Shown piece after piece: positions 6,883 to 17,900 of a stretch of DNA of 64,000 nt. Within the stretch, counting starts at the first letter, position 1. The number at the start of each line of letters is the position of its first letter. The stretch spans positions 95,909 to 159,908 of the forward strand of contig JBAKBP010003134.1 of assembly GCA_037953745.1 (NCBI GenBank). The letters run 5' to 3'. Source of the DNA: Lithodes maja. Taxonomy: Eukaryota > Arthropoda > Malacostraca > Decapoda > Lithodidae. Made by a program: the position numbers and the translations under genes. The notes beneath the pieces were generated by a model. The model was not told the DNA's origin and made no database searches. It saw only the letters and a program-made list of their open reading frames with translations.

Positions 6883-7424
6883 CTCCGAATGTAGTAAGTA
6901 AGTATATTTTTTAGCCACTAGATAGATAGGCAAGATGGTTTGTGTCTCTTTATTTTTTGTTAAACTCATCACGTCCAGAGTAACGCGTTTTCTGGTTAAA
7001 CAAAGTTTAACCAGAAAAAAATACCACACTATTCACACGTGTGACGGAGGAAAGTACGGTTATAAATAAATAAATAAACAAAAGGGGGGGTCGTATATAA
7101 TTGACCAAACAATACCCTTACCACTTTTGGATCGGTGAGGTGTTTTTGTCCACTAATTGTGGTCGAGGAATTTCATCATGGGTGGGTTGTGGAAACGACG
7201 GACGACTGAGGTGTGACAGTTTTTTTTTTTTGGAGAGGTTGCGTCATATGAGTCTGAAGGGGTAAATGAAACTAATTAATTTTCTAGTTAAATAATTATA
7301 GTTTATTGTTTAAAAAAAAATAATGCCAAAAATGTAAGTGAGTAGTACGATTCTAAATAAAACAAAAATAAAGGGCCGTATAATGTATTATAGTGACCCC
7401 AAAGCGGCGGTGTCCGCTAAAGTC
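6883..7424. mobile_element. piggyBac-like inverted-repeat element, copy E (degenerate)
   Basis: The left end keeps CTCCGAATGTAGTAAGTAAG and the right end CCGCTAAAG (7413-7421); terminal CCC/GGG and TTAA are gone. Inside are GGTTAAACAAAGTTTAACC (a small perfect-looking palindrome at about 6994-7013), an inverted AGAAT..TACTCACTTAC piece, and AATAAA in minus orientation at 7302-7307. The element is longer than the others because of unrelated sequence in the middle (about 7080-7260). Confidence 0.35.
7302..7307 (-). terminator. Candidate poly(A) signal downstream of copy 5
   Basis: AATAAA on the minus strand in the context CAATAAAC, about 395 bp past the stop of copy 5 and in the position conserved in copies 1, 2 and 4. 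Confidence 0.35.
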
Positions 7425-7477
7425 CTGGATGGTGACACAGTCGGGTTTTAGTAGATACAAACATAGGTGGTCTCCGG

Positions 7478-7627
7478 GAGACACGAAACGGGATTTAGAG
7501 CCCCGAAAACTAGGCTAGCCAATGTACCTACCTATCTAAAAACTAGGATTGACTTGACTCCCAAAAAAAATCTGAGATTCTACATTAAAATTAAATGGCC
7601 TGGAGACACAAAATGGGATTCAGAGCC
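7478..7627 (+). repeat. Diverged satellite monomers in the gene spacer
   Basis: Pieces of more than one satellite monomer occur in array order: GAGACACGAAACGGGATTTAGAGCC (split here as GAGACACGAAACGG and GATTTAGAGCC, 7478-7502), CTAAAAACTAGG then ATTGACTTGAC (7536-7558), TCTGAGATT (7571-7579), a CATTAAAATTAAATGG stretch, and GGAGACACAAAATGGGATT then CAGAGCC (7602-7627). The array monomer runs GAGACACAAAACGGGATT, TAGAGCC, CTAAAAACTAGG, ATTGAATTGAC, TCTGAGATT in the same order. This is the clearest satellite relative outside the array and lies about 1.8 kb left of it. Confidence 0.75.
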
Positions 7628-7633
7628 CCTAAA

Positions 7634-7672
7634 ACCCAGCTGGTGGAGCCGAAACGGATGGTGGCAGAATTG
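7634..7672 (-). pseudogene. Short relic of glycoprotein coding sequence
   Basis: CCCAGCTGGTG, CCGAAACGGATGGTG and CAGAATT correspond, with an internal deletion, to the conserved coding block around the GCLNVTSWE motif in intact copies (for example 2898-2960). The piece lies 3' of copy 5, at the position where the larger relic lies 3' of copy 4, so both descend from one duplicated ancestor. Confidence 0.5.
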
Positions 7673-7701
7673 CTGAAATGGATATGCAAACAATCATGGT
7701 T

Positions 7702-8713
7702 TTACAATAATAGAATAATAACACTAGTTATAACAATTGAACTTAGTATGATAATTGGGGATGAGAGTAGAATAGGGGAAAACGAATTGCCCGTAATACC
7801 AGCTTTACTAGAAACACAATTAGGAATGACCCTCGCACCCTTGACACCCAACATGTACCAAGACCCAGAGCAGTCCTCCTCCCCTTTGTGGTGTGCCCTC
7901 GTGATGGAGATAATGGTGGTGGAGTTAAGATCGACCATGAGAGTTTGGTAGCGATAACCTCGGGAGTAAGTTACGTTTAGGTGAAGTGCCTCTCGGGTTC
8001 CATGCGTGCTATTGTATATGGCATAATAGTTGGTGGGGAAACAGGGGTAGAGCATCACTGAGACTGTAATTTCCTCACTTCCGGCTTCCGGGGAGAGTCG
8101 GATGAGATCAGCAGAGGGTGACAGGCTGAGTCTGCTACTAAACCCACTGTTACACCCTACCAGAGCTAGGCACCCATCATCGTCCATGACCTCAAAGTTG
8201 GGTAACATAATCAGTGGTGCCCCATAGGACACGTTCACCCGGTCTATCGTAGTTACTACTAGACCATTGGTATCTTGGGTCAGTTCACCAGCCTCCCTTT
8301 GATTCAACTGGATAGTGAAGCTTTTGTTAGAAGATGTCAGGAAAAGAGTGACGACACTACCACCTCCCTGACCCCATAACAAAGGGAGGATGGACAGCCG
8401 CGTGTTCCCAGCTGGTGACATTGAGACAGCCGACACCAGCCGAACGGATTGTGTTGTTGGTGTCAAAATTCTCCATGAACAAACAGGCAGCTGGTTCGCC
8501 ATCATCCGTCAACAGCTCCCAATAGATCCTCCATTGTGAGTGGTAAGATGAGAATATAAACTTCATGGTGATTGGCAGCGGTGGTGGGGTTTCGTGATTA
8601 GGTAAGATGACGGGACAATTAGTTGTGTAGTTAGCAGCACACGGAACCAACAGGGTGAGTAGTAGTAAGGCCTGCTTAGGGATCCCACCATGGTGGTCTC
8701 TGCCGGTCATCAT
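7702..8713 (-). pseudogene. Secreted glycoprotein family, copy 5 (one frameshift)
   Basis: The copy starts at ATGATG with a signal peptide and stays open for about 115 codons to the segment after GCLNVTSWEH. A small indel at about 8360-8395 then shifts the frame; the 5' frame stops at 8357. The rest is open in the other frame down to 7702. Apart from this shift all eight cysteine positions, the DGCLAL, ADLIRLSPE, HGTREALHLN and KGARVIPNC blocks and a strong GPI-like hydrophobic end are kept, very like copy 4. It is either a young pseudogene or an assembly/sequencing indel in an intact gene; raw reads would tell. Confidence 0.7.
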
Positions 8714-8729
8714 GATAGAGGAAGACAAT

Positions 8730-9030
8730 GTTTCGCTTTAGGTCACTATCTGTAAAAAATATTATCAATAAAGTTCGCCTCATATTATATTGTGTTTATA
8801 TTAATTCTGGTTGGTTATTATCAGAAAACTAATTTTGGAGAGGTAATTATAACAGTGAGAGTAATCTTTTTCTTATTGCTAATCTGAGGACGCAGTAAGA
8901 TTCAAACGATAAATCTATTTGGGATGCGTATATGATCATTTCTATCGTGAACATGAGGGGAGTAATCATCATATAGTATGCATATACTGAAAAAAAATAG
9001 TTAAAGATATAATAATTTCATATATTTATT
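8730..9030. other. AT-rich spacer upstream of copy 5, no gene seen
   Basis: No ORF of note on either strand. A block at about 8975-9020 (GCATATACTGAAAAAAAATAG then TTAAAGATATAATAAT) is shared with 6615-6655 in the preceding unit. The leader before copy 5 lacks the palindrome and ACAG motif of the other copies. Confidence 0.6.
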
Positions 9031-9039
9031 TATCCGAAA

Positions 9040-9125
9040 AGCGGGTGATATTCCCCGGAGGATTCGAACCTGAATGAGGTTGTTGGGGGCGGCTGCGGCG
9101 CGTTACTAGATGCCAAGGAGACACA
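9040..9125 (-). repeat. tRNA-like (SINE-like) element, best copy, with A- and B-box-like motifs
   Basis: On the minus strand the order is TTGGCATCTAGTAACGCG (9099-9116, resembling a tRNA D-arm/A-box region), a GC-rich stretch, and GGTTCGAATCC (9060-9070), an exact match to the pol III B-box consensus, followed by TCCGGGGAATATCACCC. The spacing of the boxes is about right for a tRNA gene or tRNA-derived SINE. The T-stem is imperfect and there is no clear acceptor stem, so a functional tRNA is unlikely. Degenerate relatives stand at the same place in all other units. Confidence 0.55.
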
Positions 9126-9248
9126 CCACTAACTAAGGCTGAGGCATGATGTATGTATGTCTCATGGCTTACCCGCCATCACTTACGGACAAACAAGAAA
9201 AATATTACTACGATAGAGGCAAGGTTTGTTTGTATCTCTTTGTTTTAA

Positions 9249-9450
9249 CCCTTTAGCGGATCCGAATGTGGTAAGTAAGGACCAATAAGTATTTTTAGCC
9301 GATACGACCACCTTTTTGTTTTTATTTAGAGCCATACCTCCATCATGTGTGGTATGATTTTTGTTTACAATAAAAATATTTTAACCAGTAAATGCGTTTA
9401 TTTTCCACCTTGACTCCTCTTTGTAATGTGTCTGGAACCCTATATAATTA
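9249..9450. mobile_element. piggyBac-like element, copy F: left half running into the satellite array
   Basis: TTAA (9245-9248) precedes an intact left terminus, CCCTTTAGCGGATCCGAATG. The arm follows with GGTATGATTTTTGTTT and ACAATAAAAATATTTTAACCAG. The next part, TTTATTTTCCACCTTG then CTCCTCTTTG, matches the opposite arm of element D read in reverse complement. No right terminus follows; instead satellite sequence begins. The element therefore forms the left boundary of the array. Confidence 0.55.
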
Positions 9451-9600
9451 TTTTCTGAGAATAGAGCTAAAATCAGCCTAAAAACTAGGCTAGATTGGTC
9501 TTGTACGGTGGAGACACGAAACGGGGTTTAGAGCCTCTATAACTGGGCTATCTTAATACATGAGAGGTAGACATAATTATAATAGAGCTAAAATCACCCT
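9451..9600 (+). repeat. Most diverged edge monomer of the array
   Basis: The first unit lacks the second half of the normal order: TTTTCTGAGAATAGAGCTAAAA joins the start of one monomer to the middle of another. It then carries GGCTAGATTGG in place of the usual AATTAAC..TTGAC segment, and GTACGG, ACGAAACGGGG and CATAATTATAATAG variants not seen deeper in. Poorly homogenised edges are usual for satellite arrays, so this is the true left end of the array. Confidence 0.8.
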
Positions 9601-11960
9601 AAAAACTAAGATAATTAACATTGAATTGACAAAATAATATTTTCTCAAAAACTATTTTCTGAGATTGGACACTAAAGTGAATTGGTCTTGTATGGTGGAG
9701 ACACAAAACACGATTTAGAGCCCCTATAACTGGGCTATCTTAATACATGAGAGGTAGACATATAATAGAGCTAAAATCACCCTAAAAACTAAGATAATTA
9801 ACATTGAATTGACAAAATAATATAAATGGGATTTAGAGCCTCTATAACTGGGCTATCTTAATACATGAGAGGTAGACATATAATAGAGCTAAAATCACCC
9901 TAAAAACTAGGCTAATTAACATTGAATTGACAAAATAATATTTTCTCAAAAACTATTTTCTGAGATTGGACACTAAAGTGAATTGGTCTTGTATGGTGGA
10001 GACATAAAACGGGATTTAGAGCCTCTATAACTGGGCTATCTTAATACATGAGAGGTAGACATATAATAGAGCTAAAATCACCCTAAAAACTAGGCTAATT
10101 AACATTGAATTGACAAAATAATATTTTCTCAAAAACTATTTTCTGAGATTGGACACTAAAGTGAATTGGTCTTGTATGGTGGAGACATAAAACGGGATTT
10201 AGAGCCTCTATAACTGGGCTATCTTAATACATGAGAGGTAGACATATAATAGAGCTAAAATCACCCTAAAAACTAGGCTAATTAACATTGAATTGACAAA
10301 ATAATATTTTCTCAAAAACTATTTTCTGAGATTGGACACTAAAGTGAATTGGTCTTGTATGGTGGAGACATAAACCGGGATTTAGAGCCTCTATAACTGG
10401 GCTATCTTAATACATGAGAGGTAGACATATAATAGAGCTAAAATCACCCTAAAAACTAGGCTAATTAACATTGAATTGACAAAATAATATTTTCTCAAAA
10501 ACTATTTTCTGAGATTGGACACTAAAGTGAATTGGTCTTGTATGGTGGAGACATAAAACGGGATTTAGAGCCTCTATAACTGGGCTATCTTAATACATGA
10601 GAGGTAGACATATAATAGAGCTAAAATCACCCTAAAAACTAGGCTAATTAACATTGAATTGACAAAATAATATTTCTCAAAAACTTTTTTCTGAGATTAT
10701 ACACTAAAGTGAATTGGTCTTGTATGGTGGAGACATAAAACGGGATTTAGAGCCTCTATAACTGGGCTATCTTAATACACGAGAGGTAGACATATAATAG
10801 AGCTAAAATCACCCTAAAAACTAGTCTAATTAACATTGAATTGACAAAATAATATTTCTCAAAAACTTTTTTCTGAGATTGGACACTAAAGTGAATTGGT
10901 CTTGTATGGTGGAGACATAAAACGGGATTTAGAGCCTCTATAACTGGGCTATCTTAATACACGAGAGGTAGACATATAATAGAGCTAAAATCACCCTAAA
11001 AACTAGGCTAATTAACATTGAATTGACAAAATAATATTTTCTCAAAAACTATTTTCTGAGATTGGACACTAAAGTGAATTGGTCTTGTATGGTGGAGACA
11101 TAAAAACGGGATTTAGAGCCTCTATAACTGGGCTATCTTAATACACGAGAGGTAGACATATAATAGAGCTAAAATCACCCTAAAAACTAGGCTAATTAAC
11201 ATTGAATTGACAAAATAATATTTTCTCAAAAACTATTTTCTGAGATTGGACACTAAAGTGAATTGGTCTTGTATGGTGGAGACATAAAAACGGGATTTAG
11301 AGCCTCTATAACTGGGCTATCTTAATACACGAGAGGTAGACATATAATAGAGCTAAAATCACCCTAAAAACTAGGCTAATTAACATTGAATTGACAAAAT
11401 AATATTTTCTCAAAAACTATTTTCTGAGATTGGACACTAAAGTGAATTGGTCTTGTATGGTGGAGACATAAAAACGGGATTTAGAGCCTCTATAACTGGG
11501 CTATCTTAATACACGAGAGGTAGACATATAATAGAGCTAAAATCACCCTAAAAACTAGGCTAATTAACATTGAATTGACAAAATAATATAAACAGGATTT
11601 AGAGCCTCTATAACTGGGCTATCTACACGAGAGGTAGACATATAATAGAGCTAAAATCACCCTAAAAACTAGGCTAATTAACATTGAATTGACAAAATAA
11701 TATTTTCTCAAAAACTATTTTCTGAGATTGGACACTAAAGTGAATTGCTCTTGTATGGTGGAGACACAAAATGGGATTTAGAGCCTCTATAACTGGGCTA
11801 TCTTAATACATGAGAGGTAGACATATAATAGAGCTAAAATCACCCTAAAAACTAGGCTAATTAACATTGAATTGACAAAATAATATTTTCTCAAAAACTA
11901 TTTTCTGAGATTGGACACTAAAGTGAATTGGTCTTGTATGGTGGAGACATAAAACGGGAT
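9600..11960 (+). repeat. Array zone with 183/184-bp monomers (TTAATACAYGAG type)
   Basis: Nearly all units have the long form with TCTTAATACATGAG or TCTTAATACACGAG, AGGCTAATT and TAATATTTT. Two shortened units, in which ATAATATAAA joins directly to YRGGATTTAGAGCC, lie at about 9823 and 11588. The zone changes to the short TCTACACGAG type at about 11980. Confidence 0.8.
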
Positions 11961-11979
11961 TTAGAGCCTCTATAACTGG

Positions 11980-14900
11980 GCTATCTACACGAGAGGTAGA
12001 CATATAATAGAGCTAAAATCACCCTATAAACTAGGCTAATTAACATTGAATTGACAAAATAATATTTTCTCAAAAACTATTTTCTGAGATTGGACACTAA
12101 AGTGAATTGGTCTTGTATGGTGGAGACATAAAACGGGATTTAGAGCCTCTATAACTGGGCTATCTACACGAGAGGTAGACATATAATAGAGCTAAAATCA
12201 CCCTAAAAACTAGGCTAATTAACATTGAATTGACAAAATAATATTTTCTCAAAAACTATTTTCTGAGATTGGACACTAAAGTGAATTGGTCTTGTATGGT
12301 GGAGACATAAAACGGGATTTAGAGCCTCTATAACTGGGCTATCTACACGAGAGGTAGACATATAATAGAGCTAAAATCACCCTAAAAACTAGGCTAATTA
12401 ACATTGAATTGACAAAATAATATTTTCTCAAAAACTATTTTCTGAGATTGGACACTAAAGTGAATTGGTCTTGTATGGTGGAGACATAAAACGGGATTTA
12501 GAGCCTCTATAACTGGGCTATCTACACGAGAGGTAGACATATAATAGAGCTAAAATCACCCTAAAAACTAGGCTAATTAACATTGAATTGACAAATAATA
12601 TTTTCTCAAAAACTATTTTCTGAGATTGGACACTAAAGTGAATTGGTCTTGTATGGTGGAGACATACAACGGGATTTAGAGCTAAAATCACCCTAAAAAA
12701 CTAAGATAATTAACATTGAATTGACAAAATAATAATTTCTCAAAAACTATTTTCTGAGATTGGACACTAAAGTGAATTGGTCTTGTATGGTGGAGACACA
12801 AAACGGGATTTAGAGCCAATATAACTAGGCTATCTACACGAGAGGTAGACATATAATAGAGCTAAAATCACCCTAAAAACTAAGATAATTAACATTGAAT
12901 TGACAAAATAATAATTTCTCAAAAACTATTTTCTGAGATTGGACACTAAAGTGAATTGGTCTTGTATGGTGGAGACACAAAACGGGATTTAGAGCCAATA
13001 TAACTAGGCTATCTACACGAGAGGTAGACATATAATAGAGCTAAAATCACCCTAAAAACTAAGATAATTAACATTGAATTGACAAAATAATAATTTCTCA
13101 AAAACTATTTTCTGAGATTGGACACTAAAGTGAATTGGTCTTGTATGGTGGAGACACAAAACGGGATTTAGAGCCAATATAACTAGGCTATCTACACGAG
13201 AGGTAGACATATAATAGAGCTAAAATCACCCTAAAAACTAAGATAATTAACATTGAATTGACAAAATAATAATTTCTCAAAACTATTTTCTGAGATTGGA
13301 CACTAAAGTGAATTGGTCTTGTATGGTGGAGACACAAAACGGGATTTAGAGCCAATATAACTAGGCTATCTACACGAGAGGTAGACATATAATAGAGCTA
13401 AAATCACCCTAAAAACTAAGATAATTAACATTGAATTGACAAAATAATAATTTCTCAAAAACTATTTTCTGAGATTGGACACTAAAGTGAATTGGTCTTG
13501 TATGGTGGAGACACAAAACGGGATTTAGAGCCAATATAACTGGGCTATCTACACGAGAGGTAGACATATAATAGAGCTAAAATCACCCTAAAAACTAAGA
13601 TAATTAACATTGAATTGACAAAATAATAATTTCTCAAAAACTATTTTCTGAGATTGGACACTAAAGTGAATTGGTCTTGTATGGTGGAGACACAAAACGG
13701 GATTTAGAGCCAATATAACTGGGCTATCTACACGAGAGGTAGACATATAATAGAGCTAAAATCACCCTAAAAACTAAGATAATTAACATTGAATTGACAA
13801 AATAATAATTTCTCAAAAAACTATTTTCTGAGATTGGACACTAAAGTGAATTGGTCTTGTATGGTGGAGACACAAAACGGGATTTAGAGCCAATATAACT
13901 GGGCTATCTACACGAGAGGTAGACATATAATAGAGCTAAAATCACCCTAAAAACTAGGCTAATTAACATTGAATTGACAAAATAATAATTTTTCAAAAAC
14001 TATTTTCTGAGATTGGACACTAAAGTGAATTGGTCTTGTATGGTGGAGACACAAAACGGGATTTAGAGCCAATATAACTGGGCTATCTACACGAGAGGTA
14101 GACATATAATAGAGCTAAAATCACCCTAAAAACTAGGCTAATTAACATTGAATTGACAAAATAATAATTTCTCAAAAACTATTTTCTGAGATTGGACACT
14201 AAAGTGAATTGGTCTTGTATGGTGGAGACACAAAACGGGATTTAGAGCCAATATAACTGGGCTATCTACACGAGAGGTAGACATATAATAGAGCTAAAAT
14301 CACCCTAAAAACTAGGCTAATTAACATTGAATTGACAAAATAATAATTTCTCAAAAACTATTTTCTGAGATTGGACACTAAAGTGAATTGGTCTTGTATG
14401 GTGGAGACACAAAACGGGATTTAGAGCCAATATAACTGGGCTATCTACACGAGAGGTAGACATATAATAGAGCTAAAATCACCCTAAAAACTAGGCTAAT
14501 TAACATTGAATTGACAAAATAATAATTTCTCAAAAACTATTTTCTGAGATTGGACACTAAAGTGAATTGGTCTTGTATGGTGGAGACACAAAACGGGATT
14601 TAGAGCCAATATAAATGGGCTATCTACACGAGAGGTAGACATATAATAGAGCTAAAATCACCCTAAAAACTAGGCTAATTAACATTGAATTGACAAAATA
14701 ATAATTTCTCAAAAACTATTTTCTGAGATTGGACACTAAAGTGAATTGGTCTTGTATGGTGGAGACACAAAACGGGATTTAGAGCCAATATAACTGGGCT
14801 ATCTACACGAGAGGTAGACATATAATAGAGCTAAAATCACCCTAAAAAACTAGGCTAATTAACATTGAATTGACAAAATAATAATTTCTCAAAAACTATT

Positions 14901-17900
14901 TCTGAGATTGGACACTAAAGTGAATTGGTCTTGTATGGTGGAGACACAAAACGGGATTTAGAGCCAATATAACTGGGCTATCTACACGAGAGGTAGACAT
15001 ATAATAGAGCTAAACTCACCCTAAAAACTAGGCTAATTAACATTGAATTGACAAAATAATAATTTCTCAAAAACTATTTTCTGAGATTGGACACTAAAGT
15101 GAATTGGTCTTGTATGGTGGAGACACAAAACGGGATTTAGAGCCAATATAACTGGGCTATCTACACGAGAGGTAGACATATAATAGAGCTAAACTCACCC
15201 TAAAAACTAGGCTAATTAACATTGAATTGACAAAATAATAATTTCTCAAAAACTATTTTCTGAGATTGGACACTAAAGTGAATTGGTCTTGTATGGTGGA
15301 GACACAAATCGGGATTTAGAGCCAATATAACTGGGCTATCTACACGAGAGGTAGACATATAATAGAGCTAAAATCACCCTAAAAACTAAGATAATTAACA
15401 TTGAATTGACAAAATAATAATTTCTCAAAAACTATTTTCTGAGATTGGACACTAAAGTGAATTGGTCTTGTATGGTGGAGACACAAAACGGGATTTAGAG
15501 CCTCTATAACTGGGCTATCTACACGAGAGGTAGACATATAATAGAGCTAAAATCACCCTAAAAACTAAGATAATTAACATTGAATTGACAAAATAATAAT
15601 TTCTCAAAAACTATTTTCTGAGATTGGACACTAAAGTGAATTGGTCTTGTATGGTGGAGACACAAAACGGGATTTAGAGCCTCTATAACTGGGCTACCTA
15701 CACGAGAGGTAGACATATAATAGAGCTAAAATCACCCTAAAAACTAAGATAATTAACATTGAATTGACAAAATAATATTTTCTCAAAAACTATTTTCTGA
15801 GATTGGACACTAAAGTGAATTGGTCTTGTATGGTGGAGACATAAAACGGGATTTAGAGCCTCTATAACTGGGCTACCTACACGTAGAGCTAAAATCACCC
15901 TAAAAACTAGGCTAATTAACATTGAATTGACAAAATAATATTTTCTCAAAAACTATTTTCTGAGATTGGACACTAAAGTGAATTGGTCTTGTATGGTGGA
16001 GACATAAAACGGCATTTAGAGCCTCTATAACTGGGCTATCTACACGAGAGGTAGACATATAATAGAGCTAAAATCACCCTAAAAACTAGGCTAATTAACA
16101 TTGAATTGACAAAATAATATTTTCTCAAAAACTATTTTCTGAGATTGGACACTAAAGTGAATTGGTCTTGTATGGTGGAGACATAAAACGGGATTTAGAG
16201 CCTCTATAACTGGGCTATCTACACGACAGGTAGACATATAATAGAGCTAAAATCACCCTAAAAACTAGGCTAATTAACATTGAATTGACAAAATAATATT
16301 TTCTCAAAAACTATTGTCTGAGATTGGACACTAAAGTGAATTGGTCTTGTATGGTGGAGACATAACACGGGATTTAGAGCCTCTATAACTGGGCTATCTA
16401 CACGAGAGGTAGACATATAATAGAGCTAAAATCACCCTAAAAACTAGGCTAATTAACATTGAATTGACAAAATAATATTTTCTCAAAAACTATTTTCTGA
16501 GTTTGACACTAAAGTGAATTGGTCTTGTATGGTGGAGACATAAAATGGGATTTAGAGCCTCTATAACTGGGCTATCTACACGAGAGGTAGACATATAATA
16601 GAGCTAAAATCACCCTAAAAACTAGGCTAATTAACATTGAATTGACAAAATAATAATTTCTCAAAAACTATTTTCTGAGATTGGACACTAAAGTGAATTG
16701 GTCTTGTATGGTGGAGACATAAAACGGGATTTAGAGCCTCTATAACTGGGCTATCTACACGAGAGGTAGACATATAATAGAGCTAAAATCACCCTAAAAA
16801 CTAGGCTAATTAACATTGAATTGACAAAATAATATTTTCTCAAAAACTATTTTCTGAGATTGGACACTAAAGTGAATTGGTCTTGTATGGTGGAGACATA
16901 AAACGGGATTTAGAACCTCTATAACTGGGCTATCTACACGAGAGGTAGACATATAATAGACCTAAAATCACCCTAAAAACTAGGCTAATTAACATTGAAT
17001 TGACAAAATAATAATTTCTCAAAAACTATTTTCTGAGATTGGACACTAAAGTGAATTGGTCTTGTATGGTGGAGACATAAAACGGGATTTAGAGCCTCTA
17101 TAACTGGGCTATCTACACGAGAGGTAGACATATAATAGAGCTAAAATCACCCTAAAAACTAGGCTAATTAACATTGAATTGACAAAATAATAATTTCTCA
17201 AAAACTATTTTCTGAGATTGGACACTAAAGTGAATTGGTCTTGTATGGTGGAGACATAAAACGGGATTTAGAGCCAATATAACTGGGCTATCTACACGAG
17301 AGGTAGACATATAATAGACCTAAAATCACCCTAAAAACTAGGCTAATTAACATTGAATTGACAAAATAATAATTTCTCAAAAACTATTTTCTGAGATTGG
17401 ACACTAAAGTGAATTGGTCTTGTATGGTGGAGACATAAAACGGGATTTAGAGCCTCTATAACTGGGCTATCTACACGAGAGGTAGACATATAATAGAGCT
17501 AAAATCACCCTAAAAACTAGGCTAATTAACATTGAATTGACAAAATAATAATTTCTCAAAAACTATTTTCTGAGATTGGACACTAAAGTGAATTGGTCTT
17601 GTATGGTGGAGACATAAAACGGGATTTAGAGCCAATATAACTGGGCTATCTACACGAGAGGTAGACATATAATAGAGCTAAAATCACCCTAAAAACTAGG
17701 CTAATTAACATTGAATTGACAAAATAATAATTTCTCAAAAACTATTTTCTGAGATTGGACACTAAAGTGAATTGGTCTTGTATGGTGGAGACATAAAACG
17801 GGATTTAGAGCCTCTATAACTGGGCTATCTACACGAGAGGTAGACATATAATAGAGCTAAAATCACCCTAAAATCTAGGCTAATTAACATTGAATTGACA

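Noticed and set aside
8341..8400. Intron explaining the frame change in copy 5
   Set aside because: The sequence aligns with intact copies almost without gap around the shift, leaving no room for an intron; a small indel is simpler.
8728..8728. Upstream TTG start giving a longer copy 5 protein
   Set aside because: The family start is the ATGATG pair at 8713/8710 followed by TGRD; an upstream TTG is not a likely eukaryotic start and the extra residues are absent in the other copies.
9040..9125. Functional tRNA gene on the minus strand
   Set aside because: The B-box is perfect, but the T-stem pairs at only three of five positions, no acceptor stem closes the structure and the anticodon region is a GC-rich stretch without a clear arm.
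1..9450. Integrated viral genome
   Set aside because: Tandem secreted glycoprotein copies might suggest a large DNA virus, but no polymerase, capsid, integrase or other viral hallmark gene is present, and the spacers look like ordinary eukaryotic repeats.
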